Assembly (NCBI RefSeq): GCF_019703515.2
Contig: NC_059347.1
Coordinates: forward strand, 23,554,501 to 23,618,500
Direction of reading: 5' to 3'
DNA length: 64,000 bases
Origin: Myxocyprinus asiaticus
Lineage: Eukaryota > Chordata > Actinopteri > Cypriniformes > Catostomidae
Numbering within the stretch: position 1 is the first letter of the stretch; the number at the start of each line of letters is the position of its first letter. The position numbers and the translations under genes are program-made. The notes under the pieces are model-generated. The model searched no databases. It was not told where the DNA came from and saw nothing but the letters and a program-made list of their open reading frames with translations. Positions 48,601 to 59,500 of this stretch are shown here, piece by piece.

Positions 48601-49447
48601 AGAAGAGAACTTGGCAAATTGCTGGGAACCAAGCTGCTTGGATGACGTTGTAGTGCTTAAACTGGACACTAGAGGCTGTATGTCTGGGTCTGAACTTGGA
48701 TCAACAAGGTTGTAAGTGTTCTCAGAGGTACCTGGTTCTGGCATGAGCAGAAATGTGGGTCCACTTAGCCAATTGGTGTTTTGTAAGTGAGCTGTGGGAA
48801 TGTGTCGCATGATCTGCCGGGTTCTGGTTTGTTGGCACATAATGCCATTGGTCAGGATGAGAGGACTTTCGGATATGTTGTACCCGGTTGCTAACATAAA
48901 CATAAAAGCGCCTGGTTTCATTACAAATGTAGCCCTGAACCACCTTACTGTCTGTGTAGTAAGTTATAGCATCAAGCTGCAGGTCCAGTTCTGCTGAGAT
49001 CAAGTCTGCTAACTCAACGGAAAGTACTGCAGTGCAAAGTTCTAGTCTTGGCACTGTGTGATCTGGGCGAGGGGCAAGATTGGCTTTCCCCATTACAAAC
49101 CCAATGTGATTATTCCCTGCAGCATCTGTGACTTTTAGATATGTCACTGCAGCGATAGCTTTGGTTGATGCATCAGAAAAGACACACAATTACCTTCTGA
49201 CAGCTGCTGATGGTGAAGTTTCAGTATAGGGTCTGGAGATGGAAAGATTGGACAGCTCTGTTAAAGAAGCTCACAAATGACATCCAAGCCTCCTCCAATT
49301 CTTACGGTAGTGGAGCATCCCATTCACCATTCTCAATAGTGAGTTCTCTCAGAATAGCTTTACCTCGGATTGTGACCGGCGCTACAAATTCAAGAGGATC
49401 ATAGAGGCTGTTGATAGTGGATAAGACATCTCTCCGGGTGTAAGGTT
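48601..49447 (-). pseudogene. BEL/Pao RNase H and connection region
   Basis: The frame 48722-49189 holds the RNase H signature residues: CVFSDASTKAIAAVTYL (first Asp), PRLELCTAVLSV (Glu), YYTDSKVVQGYI (second Asp) and NQNPADHATH. It removes the RNA strand after reverse transcription. It is preceded (49190-49447) by the frameshifted connection to the reverse transcriptase, with DSLYDPLEFVAPVT-like sequence visible around 49380-49425. The region 48601-48721 encodes a low-complexity linker in another frame. Confidence 0.87.
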
Positions 49448-50758
49448 TTATCTCATCACTGACACTGAAGAGGAAACAGTCAGTATGGAGGTTCCAATAC
49501 TACGTTGCATTGTAAGTGCATCTGCCTCAAGGTCTAGATCTTTCAAGTCACTTGCATGATCTCTTGTTGGAAAAGCTTCCATGACCTCTTTGTTGTTTGC
49601 TGCTATCTTATGTAGCCTCAGATTTGATTTGGAGAGAACATCCTGTGTCTTTTTCAGCAAATTGATAGCAGCTTCAACTGTAAGCATGGACTTCAGGCCG
49701 TCATCTACGTAGAAGTCGCAAATCACAAAATGCTTGATGTCAGGTTCTACATGGAACTCACCGATCTGAAAAGACTGGTGTAAACAATGAATAGCCACTG
49801 CGGGTGAAGGGCTATTACCAAAGACGTGGACCCTCATGTGATAATCCACAATATCTTTGGAAAGGTAATTGTCTTGGAACCAAAGAAAACGTAAAAAGTT
49901 TCTGTCTTCTTCCCTTACCAAAAAACAATAGAACATCTGTTCTATGTCTGCTGTGAAGGCAATAGCTTCTTTCCTGAAGCGGATCAATACTCCCAGCAGT
50001 GTGTTGTTCAGGTCAGGCCCAGTTAAAAGCACATCATGAAGTGAAACACCATTGTGTTGGGCACTGGAATCAAACACTACTCTGATTTGCTTAGGTTTTT
50101 TCGGATGGTACACTCCAATTGTTGGCAGGTACCATTGTTCTTTCTCACTCATAGGATGGGCTAACTCAGCATGGCCATTTTTAAACATCTTGTCCGTGAA
50201 ACTAAGGAAGTGGTCTCTCATTTCAGGCTTCCTTTCAAAGTTGCGCTTAAAAGACATAAGACGTTTTAGTGCTTGAGGCCTGTTGTTGGGAAGGCACGGA
50301 CATGGACTCTTAAAGGGTAATGGCACTACCCAACTATTGTTCGAATATTTTTGTAGACCTTTATCCATGATTTTCATGAAAGAGGCATCCTGAATCGAAG
50401 GAGCCACCTGATTGTCATCTTTGGTTCGTTTAAACACAGTGCATCCCAGGTGGTCAGCATCACAGATAGATTCATCCACAGAATATGTCGGGGAGTAGTT
50501 AGTTAGTTGGATGTCCCCGTATTTTTCCTTAACATGGAAGACGTTAGGACATGGGTGAAAGAGAGTCGGGTGTTTTGACTCTATAATGTTTGTGTGGAAG
50601 GTTCTAATTGTCAGCAGTTTGTGGATATTTCTCAAACATACATTGCCTACAATGACCCATCCCAGATCCAACTTCTGTGCATAAGGTAGGTTGTGTGAGC
50701 CATTCACCTGTTTAGGGATCTTATGAACTCTTATTATGTCCCGACCTAAGAGAAGCAT
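49448..50758 (-). CDS. BEL/Pao reverse transcriptase, longest intact piece
   Basis: 436-codon open frame, the reverse transcriptase core of the element. It starts with MLLLGRDIIRVHKIPKQV (end of the protease/DUF1758 region), then QYSNNSWVVPLPFK-type sequence, LPTIGVYHPKKPKQIRVVFD, LTGPDLNNTLLGVLIRFRKE, AFTADIEQMFYCF (first catalytic Asp), FGNSPSPAVAIHCL and the active site FYVDDGL (YVDD codons at 49700-49711). The apparent start is only the first Met after an in-frame TGA at 50777-50779; the same frame continues upstream into the protease, so the native protein was a longer polyprotein. Stop at 49448. Whether this piece is ever translated is unknown. Confidence 0.9.
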   Translation of the reverse strand: MLLLGRDIIRVHKIPKQVNGSHNLPYAQKLDLGWVIVGNVCLRNIHKLLTIRTFHTNIIESKHPTLFHPCPNVFHVKEKYGDIQLTNYSPTYSVDESICDADHLGCTVFKRTKDDNQVAPSIQDASFMKIMDKGLQKYSNNSWVVPLPFKSPCPCLPNNRPQALKRLMSFKRNFERKPEMRDHFLSFTDKMFKNGHAELAHPMSEKEQWYLPTIGVYHPKKPKQIRVVFDSSAQHNGVSLHDVLLTGPDLNNTLLGVLIRFRKEAIAFTADIEQMFYCFLVREEDRNFLRFLWFQDNYLSKDIVDYHMRVHVFGNSPSPAVAIHCLHQSFQIGEFHVEPDIKHFVICDFYVDDGLKSMLTVEAAINLLKKTQDVLSKSNLRLHKIAANNKEVMEAFPTRDHASDLKDLDLEADALTMQRSIGTSILTVSSSVSVMR

Positions 50759-51375
50759 AACTGGGTCTTGCTGGTCTCATTCTGGGATGAGGTGTGCCAC
50801 AGACTTTAAGTGTGTGTGATGACGAGCCACATCAGGGGTTGGCATCTCGTCTCTGTTATTAGGAATGTCATTACATTCTATAAGGCTTGGTAATGGAATG
50901 TGAACAGTTCCATCCAGAGATTCTATTTCATTGCCACTGGCCCTTCTTCCAACTGACTCCTTTACTCCTGCGCATGTTCTCAATATATAAGGAGCACTTG
51001 GACTTTGGTCACTGAACACTTGAAAGAACTGTGAGCGAACCAGTGACCTGTTGCTCTGTTTATCCAGAATTGCATAGAGTTTTACTGCCTTGTCTCTGTG
51101 GCCAGCTGGAAATACTTAAGGCATATTTTAGAGCAAGATCGGTCTGTCTGATCTTCCTCATAGACTTCCGTGCATTTGCTGGTAACTTGAGATTGAGGTG
51201 AGATTTCCTCCCTCTGCCCACCGTGCTCAGAAGCATCATCTACCTCCCCTATCCAGGGCATGGGTCCAGGGTGGAACACTGTGTGGTGTCTTACACTTTT
51301 ACATTCAGAACATTGGACTTTAATCTTACAGTTTTTTGCGATATATGATGCCGAAGAGCAGCATTTAAAGCACAC
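50759..51375 (-). pseudogene. BEL/Pao zinc knuckle and protease (DUF1758-like)
   Basis: The frame 51082-51375 begins CFKCCSSASYIAKNCKIKVQ and has CSECKS, paired cysteine knuckles typical of BEL/Pao gag. After a frameshift near 51105 the next frame reads KAVKLYAILDKQSNRSL, the protease active-site region (LD in place of D-T/S-G), then QFFQVFSDQ, SVGRRASGNEIESLDG and PSLIECNDIPNNRDE, ending at TGA 50777-50779. The same frame then continues into the reverse transcriptase. Confidence 0.85.
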
Positions 51376-52490
51376 GTTATTCTCTTTTAAAATTGCCTTG
51401 CAAGCCTCAATGGGTCTTTCTCGGAATGCATGGCATTTACACGAGAATGCGTTTTTTTATGAATGGGACACAGTTTATCGCAGTCATCAAATGTTTTTGG
51501 GGAGCTCACCAACATCAATGGGAACTCTGGAAGATACTGCTGTCTTGTGTACAAAGATTTCTCGTTGTTTACTGGGCTTCCAAGCTGTCTTCTCAAATTT
51601 GGGAGCTATGTCTATGTGAGAGATAAAGTTGAAGCTTGGATCATTCCCAATTCTAGCCTCCTGACTAACAAAGTCTATGAAGTAGGCAAAGGGAGGATAG
51701 GGAACATGGTTTTGTTGCTTGTAGGCTGCACCAACTGATGCCCACTTTTCTTGCAGATGAAACGATAGCTTCTGAACTATTGGATTGACACCTCTTGCTG
51801 TGTCTAAGAAAGCAAGGCCAGGCATGTCTCCTTTGACTTTAACAGACTGAAGCTCCATTAATAGATCGCTCAACTTTGTCAGTTTAGGATAATCTCGATT
51901 CGCTATTTTTGGAAAGGTGTCACTTTGTTTGAACAAAGCATCCTCTATCACTTCCATTGAGCCATAAGTTTGTTCAAGTCTGTCCCATGCCATAGCCAGT
52001 CCTGCTTGAGGATGGTTGATATGTATTGCCCTTCTCTGTTCATCATGCTCTGCTGATTCCTTGCCAAGCCACTTCAGCAGGAGATCCATCTCTTCACTTT
52101 GTGTCAGATTTAAATCAGTAGTTGCGGTCTGAAAAGAACGCTTCCAGGCTCGATAATTCTGAGGTTTGTCATTAAACTAAAGTAAGCCTAATGCCACGAG
52201 CTCACGACAAGCAAAATATCTTACAAAGTCATTTATATTTGAACTGCCATTATTTCAGTTTGGGGTTATGGGGTAGGGTAGAGGAGTAGGATGACCACTG
52301 TTATTTTGCGATCTAAAATGTTGCACAGGAGTAGCGTGGTTGTTCTCAAACCTAACTTCACATGACTCACGAGCATTTTCATTTTCATAGATGCATGGCT
52401 GATTTGAGGTAATATGAGGTGGTTGTAAAGCGGCATTGGTTTTGCATGAAAGGAAAGGTTTGGCTTCAGGTTTGAGATGTGAAGCTGAAT
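51376..52490 (-). pseudogene. BEL/Pao gag main domain (DUF1759-like)
   Basis: The frame 51487-52089 is open for 200 codons: MDLLLKWLGKESAEHDEQRR, AMAWDRLEQTYGSMEVIEDA, LTKLSDLLMELQSVK and PYPPFAYFIDFVSQEARI, the usual gag domain (DUF1759) of Pao elements. Upstream, in pieces, come NINDFVRYFA and NYRAWKRSFQ, the start of that domain, with a stop. After a shift near 51500 follow DKLCPIHKKTH and the path to the zinc knuckle. Gag forms the particle that packages element RNA. Confidence 0.87.
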
Positions 52491-52499
52491 TATAATTAA

Positions 52500-52746
52500 T
52501 TATAATTTTCTTTATTTATCACACATTATACATTTGCACATATACAGTGAAATTCTTCTTTTTCACATATCCCAGCTAGGCTGGGGTCAGAGTGCAGGGT
52601 CAGCCATGATATGGCACCCCTGGAGCAGATAGGGTCAAGGGCCTTGCTCAAGGGCCCAACAGTGGCATCTTGGCAGTGCTGGGGCTTGAACCCCTGACCT
52701 TCTGATCAGTAACCCTGAGCCTTAACCACTGAGCCACCACTGCCCC
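52500..52746 (-). repeat. tRNA-derived SINE inserted in BEL/Pao gag
   Basis: On the minus strand it begins GGGGCAGTGGTGGCTCAGTG. The A-box-like TGGCTCAGTGG is at 52726-52736 and the B box GGTTCAAGCCC at 52682-52692, about 34 bases apart, as in RNA polymerase III internal promoters. The body 'CACTGTTGGGCCCTTGAGCA' and the tail TTCACTGTATATGTG..AATAAAGAAAATTATAATTAA are those of a common teleost SINE. No clear target duplication was found. It interrupts gag, so it came after the BEL/Pao insertion or was carried by its source copy. Confidence 0.9.
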
Positions 52747-52749
52747 AAA

Positions 52750-53244
52750 TGTTGTAACTTGGGCTTGGTTCTGTTTTTGGAGTGACAACATTATCACACA
52801 ACTGGAGTTCTGTCTCTCGTACTTTGATTTGGTCAATAACATATCGTTCAGTGTGTTATGTGGTTTCCAAGGGAACATAATTTAAACTTAGCTTGCAACT
52901 GTGTTTCTCATTATTTTCATCAATAGCATCTTCAAGCGCCTCTGCTTCAGCAATGGCTGCAACTGTCTCTTTTTTATGCTTAAGCATTTTTATAGATGCC
53001 TCCAGCTTGGCTTTTTGTAGCTTTAAATTAACTTCCTCTTTGGCGAAGGCAAGACGTCTTTTGCCACTTCTGCTCTCGCTCTCGCTTTAGCCGCTGCTGA
53101 CCCAGTTGATGATGTACTTGATCGTACTGTAGAACATGAAGCATGAAAGCATGTCTTTAATGAAGATTTTTCTGTCGCCATGGCACAGTCTGGTGGTGTA
53201 TCTCTCCACACACTGATAGTCAGATATTTGTCCACTGGCTGCAT
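52750..53244 (-). pseudogene. BEL/Pao gag N-terminal coiled-coil region
   Basis: Minus-strand frame from 53244, or from the Met at 53181 (MATEKSSLKTCF), with SSTSSTGSAAAKARARAEVA. After a frameshift near 53060 follow RRLAFAKEEVNLKLQKAKLE and ASIKMLKHKKETVAAIAEAE, a heptad-like Lys/Glu/Leu helix. Such a coiled coil opens many Pao gag proteins. It is split from the rest of gag by the SINE. Confidence 0.82.
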
Positions 53245-53317
53245 TTGACAATGCTTTTATTGTTATCTGTCAGCCTGCGTTGCGATATCTTGCCGGTTAA
53301 AAAAGTTGCGGTTTCAC

Positions 53318-54058
53318 TGTGCTGTCCTCGGTATATGTTCTGTATATAACTTGACAGCCAGGTAAACTCTTCCTAACATCAAGACTCTGAAGACAGTTAG
53401 CTGCTTGTCCACATGTTTATTGACATTGCAAAGAAAGAGTGAAACTGAAACAAAGGCATAATCAGCACTAAACTTGCACTTTAACATGTACAGATGTATT
53501 AACTCTAATAAATATGAATTAAATCCCTGTGTTTTTACTGTTACAAGTTTTATGCATTTAGTAGACATTTCTGAATATAATATATGGCATCATATTTTAA
53601 CCTGCAGTCAATTATACAATCACTTATTTATCTGTACTCGTAATATGAACTTTCAATGGAATAGGAACAGTATAAGCATTAGCACATGAGGATATGAACA
53701 TTAACAATAGTGATGTAGATAGTAATCACAGACTTCTAACAGCCAACTTTATAAAATGTAACACTGTCCCCAAATAATGATCTGCAATCGTAAATGTTGT
53801 TAAAAACAATCAGTACATACCCGTGATGCTACAACAGGCATAAGATATATGCAGATGTCACAGGATTAGCTCAGATACAATAAACATACTGCTCCATGCG
53901 CTATGCTTGCTTACTTCCCGATTAAAGGTCACATTGACATGACTACTTTCTGAAACCTAAGATACTTAAAGGGACCATGGCCAAATAAAATAAAAACACA
54001 AAGGATTACTTGCAGAATGAAAACAAGACTTCTAAACATATTAAGAGATGACAGAACA
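53318..54058 (-). repeat. BEL/Pao LTR (5' in element orientation)
   Basis: 741 bp, matching the left LTR along its whole length with a few inserted segments (for example ATTTATCTGTACTCGTAATATG near 53625-53650 and TCTAACAGCCAAC near 53735). The inner edge at 53318 is followed by GTGAAACCGCAAC on the minus strand; no canonical TGG primer binding site is obvious. Confidence 0.94.
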
Positions 54059-54063
54059 CTGAC
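54059..54063. repeat. Target-site duplication CTGAC (right)
   Basis: Identical to 46438-46442. Confidence 0.93.
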
Positions 54064-54274
54064 ATTTACTGACACTGTGTAAGTTATTATTGTCCGGACC
54101 TTTTCTGGAAAGAAAATGTGGAGACTGGACCTCTTTAATTGAATACCCCTGATAAAGAGAGTGGATAGGCTTCTGACTGTCCTTTTAAACATTTGGCAAA
54201 ACATCACTAACTAAACCTCACTAATCCAAGTAGCATCACACGGCCTGTCGTTGCAAGCATCTCCTTATTAAAGC

Positions 54275-54299
54275 TCATTCTGATTCTGATTCTGATTAT
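54275..54299 (+). repeat. Possible L2-type LINE 3' tail
   Basis: 'TTAAAGCTCATTCTGATTCTGATTCTGATT' carries the (ATTCTG)n tail typical of L2-like LINE 3' ends. No LINE coding sequence is recognisable upstream, so at most a short 3' remnant. Confidence 0.4.
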
Positions 54300-55503
54300 T
54301 ACCTGTAAAAATAATCCAATAAAAATCCTCTCAGGTCACTTGGCAACCATTAGCAGCAGCCATCAATAACCCGGTGACTTACACAATCCATGTGGGGTAG
54401 TCAATAAAATCTGTGTGTAATTCAAAATATTTACAATTCTAAGTCACACTAAGTGAGACATGTTGATGTTTATGCTTAAGATCCACATTTAGATCAATCA
54501 AACTTCTAAAAACAGTAATAAAAACAGAAGCAAATGAGGAATAATGTGCCCCTGTTAAAAAGTTATTAAAGAGTTGTCCTCTGCCCTTGATCCAAACTAA
54601 GGAGGGTAAACCCTCACCAGCAGGGTGAAATGAACCACATAATTGAAAAATCCAGTGTGCAATCCAAAACTAAGTGGGTTACCATGAAATAATATCACCA
54701 TGCAACAAATTTAATAAATAACTTCTGGGCGGGCTGTGAAAGGAGTCCAATATTTCCAGGGGCCCCGGCCTGGGCTTGCGCTTATGCATGCGTGTGTGTG
54801 TTATGTGTGCATCGGGCAGAGCTGACACTGACTGAGTTGTCAAGCGTAAATCCCAACGCTGAGGGACCAGTGAGATGGGTGTCCATATATCAAAGGATGC
54901 AGTGAAGGGGGTTGTCATTTGATCACCTGCAGGAAATTCAGGATTCCAAGCAGATGAGGGTCTGAAACTGAGAGGGCCGCAATGCACCAAGCCTTGGAGC
55001 TCCATGCCCTGAAGAGCTCCAGCTGTTTCCACTCACCCAGCCGGAGGACTTGAACTCCACAACCTGCGGCGTGACAAGCATGACTGGGGCAGTCAAAGGG
55101 GGTAATAGGTATCGGTGGTGGGCAAAAATGGTAGTCTTGATAATATGTGACACATGTATGTGTGTGACTGCTTTATAGAGTGACATTCTTAAGGGCCATT
55201 CACATGTGCTGTTTTGGAATTGTTTTTCTACGTAAACGTGCTAGACGGACAGCATCTTCCTGCTTTTTAAGAGTCGTGTGCCATTATGATGCTTTTTATA
55301 ATGTCTCGAATCATTCGGTTCCATTTGTTGAGCAGCATCTAGATTTTTACAAATGTAATAAATGGTTCTGTGTGAAGGGCCCCTTACAAAACAAAATATT
55401 GGTAGAAAAAATATGCACACAATTTAATCATAATCTTCCCCTGCAGAGAGCTAACCACTGCAAACACAAATTGAGTCAGTGAGCTAAACTCGTGAACCAG
55501 ATC

Positions 55504-55607
55504 TGTCCAATTTGTGAACAAGTCATTCAGACCTATTTTGAGACTTGGATGAACTGATTCATTGGTAGGTTCTGACTCAAAACAACGATTTGTTCACAAA
55601 TTGGACA
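55504..55607. repeat. Perfect 18-bp inverted repeat with 68-bp spacer
   Basis: TGTCCAATTTGTGAACAA at 55504-55521 and its exact complement TTGTTCACAAATTGGACA at 55590-55607. Could form a hairpin or be the ends of a very short MITE. The spacer contains GAACTGATTCATTGGT, a motif seen in fish repeats. Confidence 0.85.
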
Positions 55608-55794
55608 CCGCTGCTTCTCTTATGAAATTTTCAATGAATAATGACTTTAATTTTGGTCTGTATCATATGGCTGCAAATGCCTTGGAATATAGCACACAAG
55701 TCATATGGACCAATTTTATGAAACTTTTATGGAACCGTTATGTCATATCCAGTCCTCATTCACTGTCATTATCTGAAAAAGAGTGACCATGATT

Positions 55795-55927
55795 TTCTTA
55801 AAAAATTCACCATTTGTGTTCCACAAAAGAAATGAATATGGCTTTGGAACAACATTAGGGTAAGTAAAAAAAAAAAAAAAAAAACATATAGCAGAATTTT
55901 TATTTTTGGCTGAACTATTCCTTTAAA
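55795..55927 (-). repeat. Dispersed cyprinid repeat, inverted copy with A-run
   Basis: The minus strand reads AAAGGAATAGTTCAGCCAAA..; an A/T homopolymer at about 55866-55884 lies where other copies have CATTTACTCACCC. Continues into GTTCCAAAGCCATATTCATT and TTTTGTGGAACACAAATGG. Confidence 0.75.
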
Positions 55928-56485
55928 GTAGATCAACCAACTTGAATTACTCCAATGCAACACTTCAAACAAAACATGTCTGCTTTCATGGCCAAAATCC
56001 CCTCTTTGATGCATGTAGGTGGACATGACAGTGAAGAAAAGGAAAAGAGGATTGAAGAAGACAGACGGGGATGAAGGACAGAGGAAGAGGTGTGTGACAA
56101 ACGCAGAGAGAATGAAGTGAGAAAGCAAACGAATATAAGAGAAAGAGAGAGAAAGTGAGGTTGGCATATAAACGATTACTCCCAAACATGAGCTGACAGC
56201 TGGACCGTGACCTTCCTGCTGTTGGAGCAAAGCTCTGGCTTCATTTACATTACTGCCATGCCAAGTTATTTAGACTCCATTCTTATTCCGACCTGATATT
56301 GTGCTGAGTTCCCCCAAAGGCTTAACAGGCCTAGTTCAGAGTAATAGCTTACACTGAGGTGCTATCTGAATTACAGGCCACTGCTCTGATAGCCCATCCT
56401 CCCTGCCAGCTTACAAAATTAGCTGAAGAGTCATGTTCCAAGTGTTAAAGATATTGCCTTTGGATGAGTGAACTGGAGTTAAAAT

Positions 56486-56486
<1 letters not shown>

Positions 56487-56582
<96 letters not shown>
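56487..56582. repeat. CT/GT compound microsatellite
   Basis: About 40 CT units followed by about 8 GT units. The Leu/Ser run of a frame at 56464-56709 is this repeat translated. Confidence 0.97.
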
Positions 56583-56584
<2 letters not shown>

Positions 56585-59500
56585 TAAACAGTCAATGGTC
56601 TGTGTCCAGTGAAAACGAGGTGAGGTCAGTGGTGGTCAAGGGTCGACACCTATCTTGTTCAAAGTATTTTGCTCTTGGAAATGTAGATATATTTATCATT
56701 AAGTGTTGAACCAATGGACAAGACATTTGAGGATAAACATTTACTGAAAGACCTTAATAATTGAAACATTCATTACATGTTTGACCCAGTCCTGAACTAA
56801 TGCTTGTAGAACTTACAGAACTAAATAACTAAAGATTAATAACTCATTAACAAGAGGTGAGGTCAACTTTCGCCCTCACTAATTCGTGCCTAAAGACAGA
56901 TGCAGCAGCCACACTCCAAACAAAATATACAGCTCTATAATGTGTTAGAGCTCTTTAACTCTCAACATGTTGTTACTACAACTTCCCTATTCATTATATT
57001 AATTGTGAATCCAATCAATTCACTTTCATCCCAAAGATTCACAACCCTAGCGTTATACCATAATAATTGTGATCAGGAGCATGCAAAGGCACAAATTATA
57101 TGCCATCAACTTCCGTGATTTAGGACGACTGCTTTCATATCAGGAGCAAACTGTACCAGAGTTCACATGAACCATGCCCTAGACCACCTTTTCCAGCAGA
57201 GGTTCGGAAACCGCGTTCAATTCATCCAAACGAACTGAACTTTGACATCAAAACCTGGGTGTGCACAAAAAGTACTGTGAAAGCACCTTAAAAAAATTGA
57301 AGGAAGAAAAAGAGCAAGAATCTCAGCCAACAATCTCAGCCAAAAGTGTGTTACTATCCCTGAAAAGTAATAATGTAGCGTAATTTGTTACCTCTTTTAA
57401 AAGTAACATTCTCCAACATGATTAGGCGACAGAAAAATAATTGTAGGGAGAGTCTGCTGAAATAACTTGGTGGGAAAAAAATCATTGCTACCAGTCCCTA
57501 CAGAGGATTGTGATCCCAGTAACACTCCTACTCCTCTAAGACAACCCTATTGGGACATCTTTACATGAAAAAGTATACAGTTTAAATCTATTAATACCAA
57601 ATATTCGAACTTGAAATACAAATGGACATTCATCCATCTCTAGAAAATGTTTAAATAAAATGCCCTATCCTGTAATATCCAGTCCATCACAGCACTAAGA
57701 AAGGTAACATGTACCACAAGACCACGTATTGGTAAATATTCACTTCAGCAATGGTCTTGATGTCAGCGGCTTGCACTGATACAGTTAAGTAAGCTTTAAA
57801 TGAACAAAACATTGCAAATAGTTAATAATATAATAAAACAAGATAATACATTATGCTCTTTCTGACCCTTGATATCCAAGGAAAGTAAGTGTCTTTGAAC
57901 TGACCAATCAGAGAAATCATTCAGGCCACTGCAGCAGACCCCGTTTTGTGCTAACTACCTTTCTACCACTTTTCTATTTCAGTGGTTACTCCCCAACACT
58001 GGTACTAAAGGACAGTGAGATGATGGTACCAAGTCAGTTGATGTGATGCTGTGAGGATGATTCAGTGAGTCACTTCTCAGTGTTGTCCTCACACTAATCT
58101 ATGAAAGGGATTTATGGCACATTTCACACTTTGCTGTCACTCTGAGAGCCATAGTTCCATTCAAAGCACAGCCATGTTAATTAGGGGCATTTGGCTCCAT
58201 TTCATTGAGTTGAAGGGAATAAATACGCCCTGCTCCTTCACTGCTGCCTGGCATCAGGACTGGAAGACAACTTTGAGATGAAGTGAGTGTGTGTTGGGTG
58301 AGTGTTTCTGCATGCCAGCATTAATGAGCTAGTGTATGTGGCAGTAGGTAATTTCTGTGAGTGTGAGGTCATGAATGGATGTCATTAAAGATCCACAGGA
58401 TGTAGAGTGTGTTAATGTTCTGCTTTGCAAACATGTAATCCAAAGTTTGTACAAGGGAGTGTATTTGGAGTATAAAGACGCTAGTGTGATTGCAATTATG
58501 TGTTTGTGTTTATGGAGAGGACTGTAGTTTGAGTTAAAGACAGATGAAAGACAGATGAAATAAAAATGAGCGTTTTGTGGCTTTTTTTTTTTTTTTGTTT
58601 GTTTTTTTTTTTGGTACTGCTAAAGATTAACTTTTGTCTTCTAGGAATAAACAAACCAAAAATAATGATGACTCATCTTACAGTACACAGATGTTTGCCC
58701 CATCAAAAACTCTCCTGAATGAGAATGTCCCTCCCTCTAATACCACATGCAACTGAATAGCAAGTAGCAAATCATGGTTCATGGCTGTGATGTAACCATA
58801 TATATTTGTTATTTTTATTGTCTACTCATAAATAAACAAATAAAAGTGACACACCCTTTGAAGTATCACTGAACTTTCTCTATCAAAAGAACTTATAAAC
58901 AAACTTATGTGTTGACATTAGTCTTCACAGGGAAGAAATCAAGCAATTTCATGATGTCTTCAAAAAAGGGCTTATGACATTTTACTTTTCCAAACATTCA
59001 GATTTGACTTGGCAAGCATTGAGAATCTTACAATAAAGAACTTGATCTATTTGACACAGTCTAGAGCAATCAGAGGTTTGATGATACACAAATCAATGCG
59101 ATTCCTCTGGCAGGTGTGCAATTGTACAAACATAAAGCATCTGGATCCATTTCTCATCAAAGTATGCAAATATCTGCTCCTCACTAACAGTCATGTAAAT
59201 AATATCATGCTGCACATATGTTGTCCATAGCCCAAGTCTGCATCTGGTCTAAGGTCAATTTTTAAATGTCATTTCATTGATTTGGAAGATACCGATATTA
59301 TTGACTTCTTGCCTTTGTGGCCACTGCAGAAACCTCTTGACCTGCTGTGCCAAGATCACTATTATACTGTCAGACCACATAATGGGAGGGCACAGAACAA
59401 GGGCTCGCAAGCCAGAGAATAATTCATTATAGAAAACAATGCCATGAGTAAAGGACTTTTAATGTGATCTTTAGTTTCGTTTCGAAACAAGATTTTGTTT

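Larger units (their letters stand above)
46443..54058 (-). mobile_element. Essentially full-length BEL/Pao LTR retrotransposon
   Basis: 7616-bp element on the minus strand with two LTRs (46443-47138 and 53318-54058), both beginning TGTTCTGTCATC and ending GAGGACAGCACA on the minus strand, and a perfect CTGAC duplication. The internal order on the minus strand is gag, zinc knuckle, protease, reverse transcriptase, RNase H, integrase, then the C-terminal integrase-associated domain, as in BEL/Pao. Coding regions carry several frameshifts and stops, so it is inactive. The two LTRs still look very similar by eye apart from a few indels, suggesting a fairly recent insertion. A SINE has since landed in gag. 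Confidence 0.95.

Noticed and set aside
52664..52746. Possible tRNA gene
   Set aside because: Pol III A and B boxes are present, but the sequence runs on into a SINE body and tail and does not fold as a complete tRNA by inspection.
53290..53317. BEL/Pao primer binding site next to the right LTR
   Set aside because: The bases after the LTR on the minus strand (GTGAAACCGCAAC) do not start with TGG and I could not match them to a tRNA 3' end, so no site is called.
56464..56709. Frame with long Leu/Ser run
   Set aside because: Translation of the CT/GT microsatellite.
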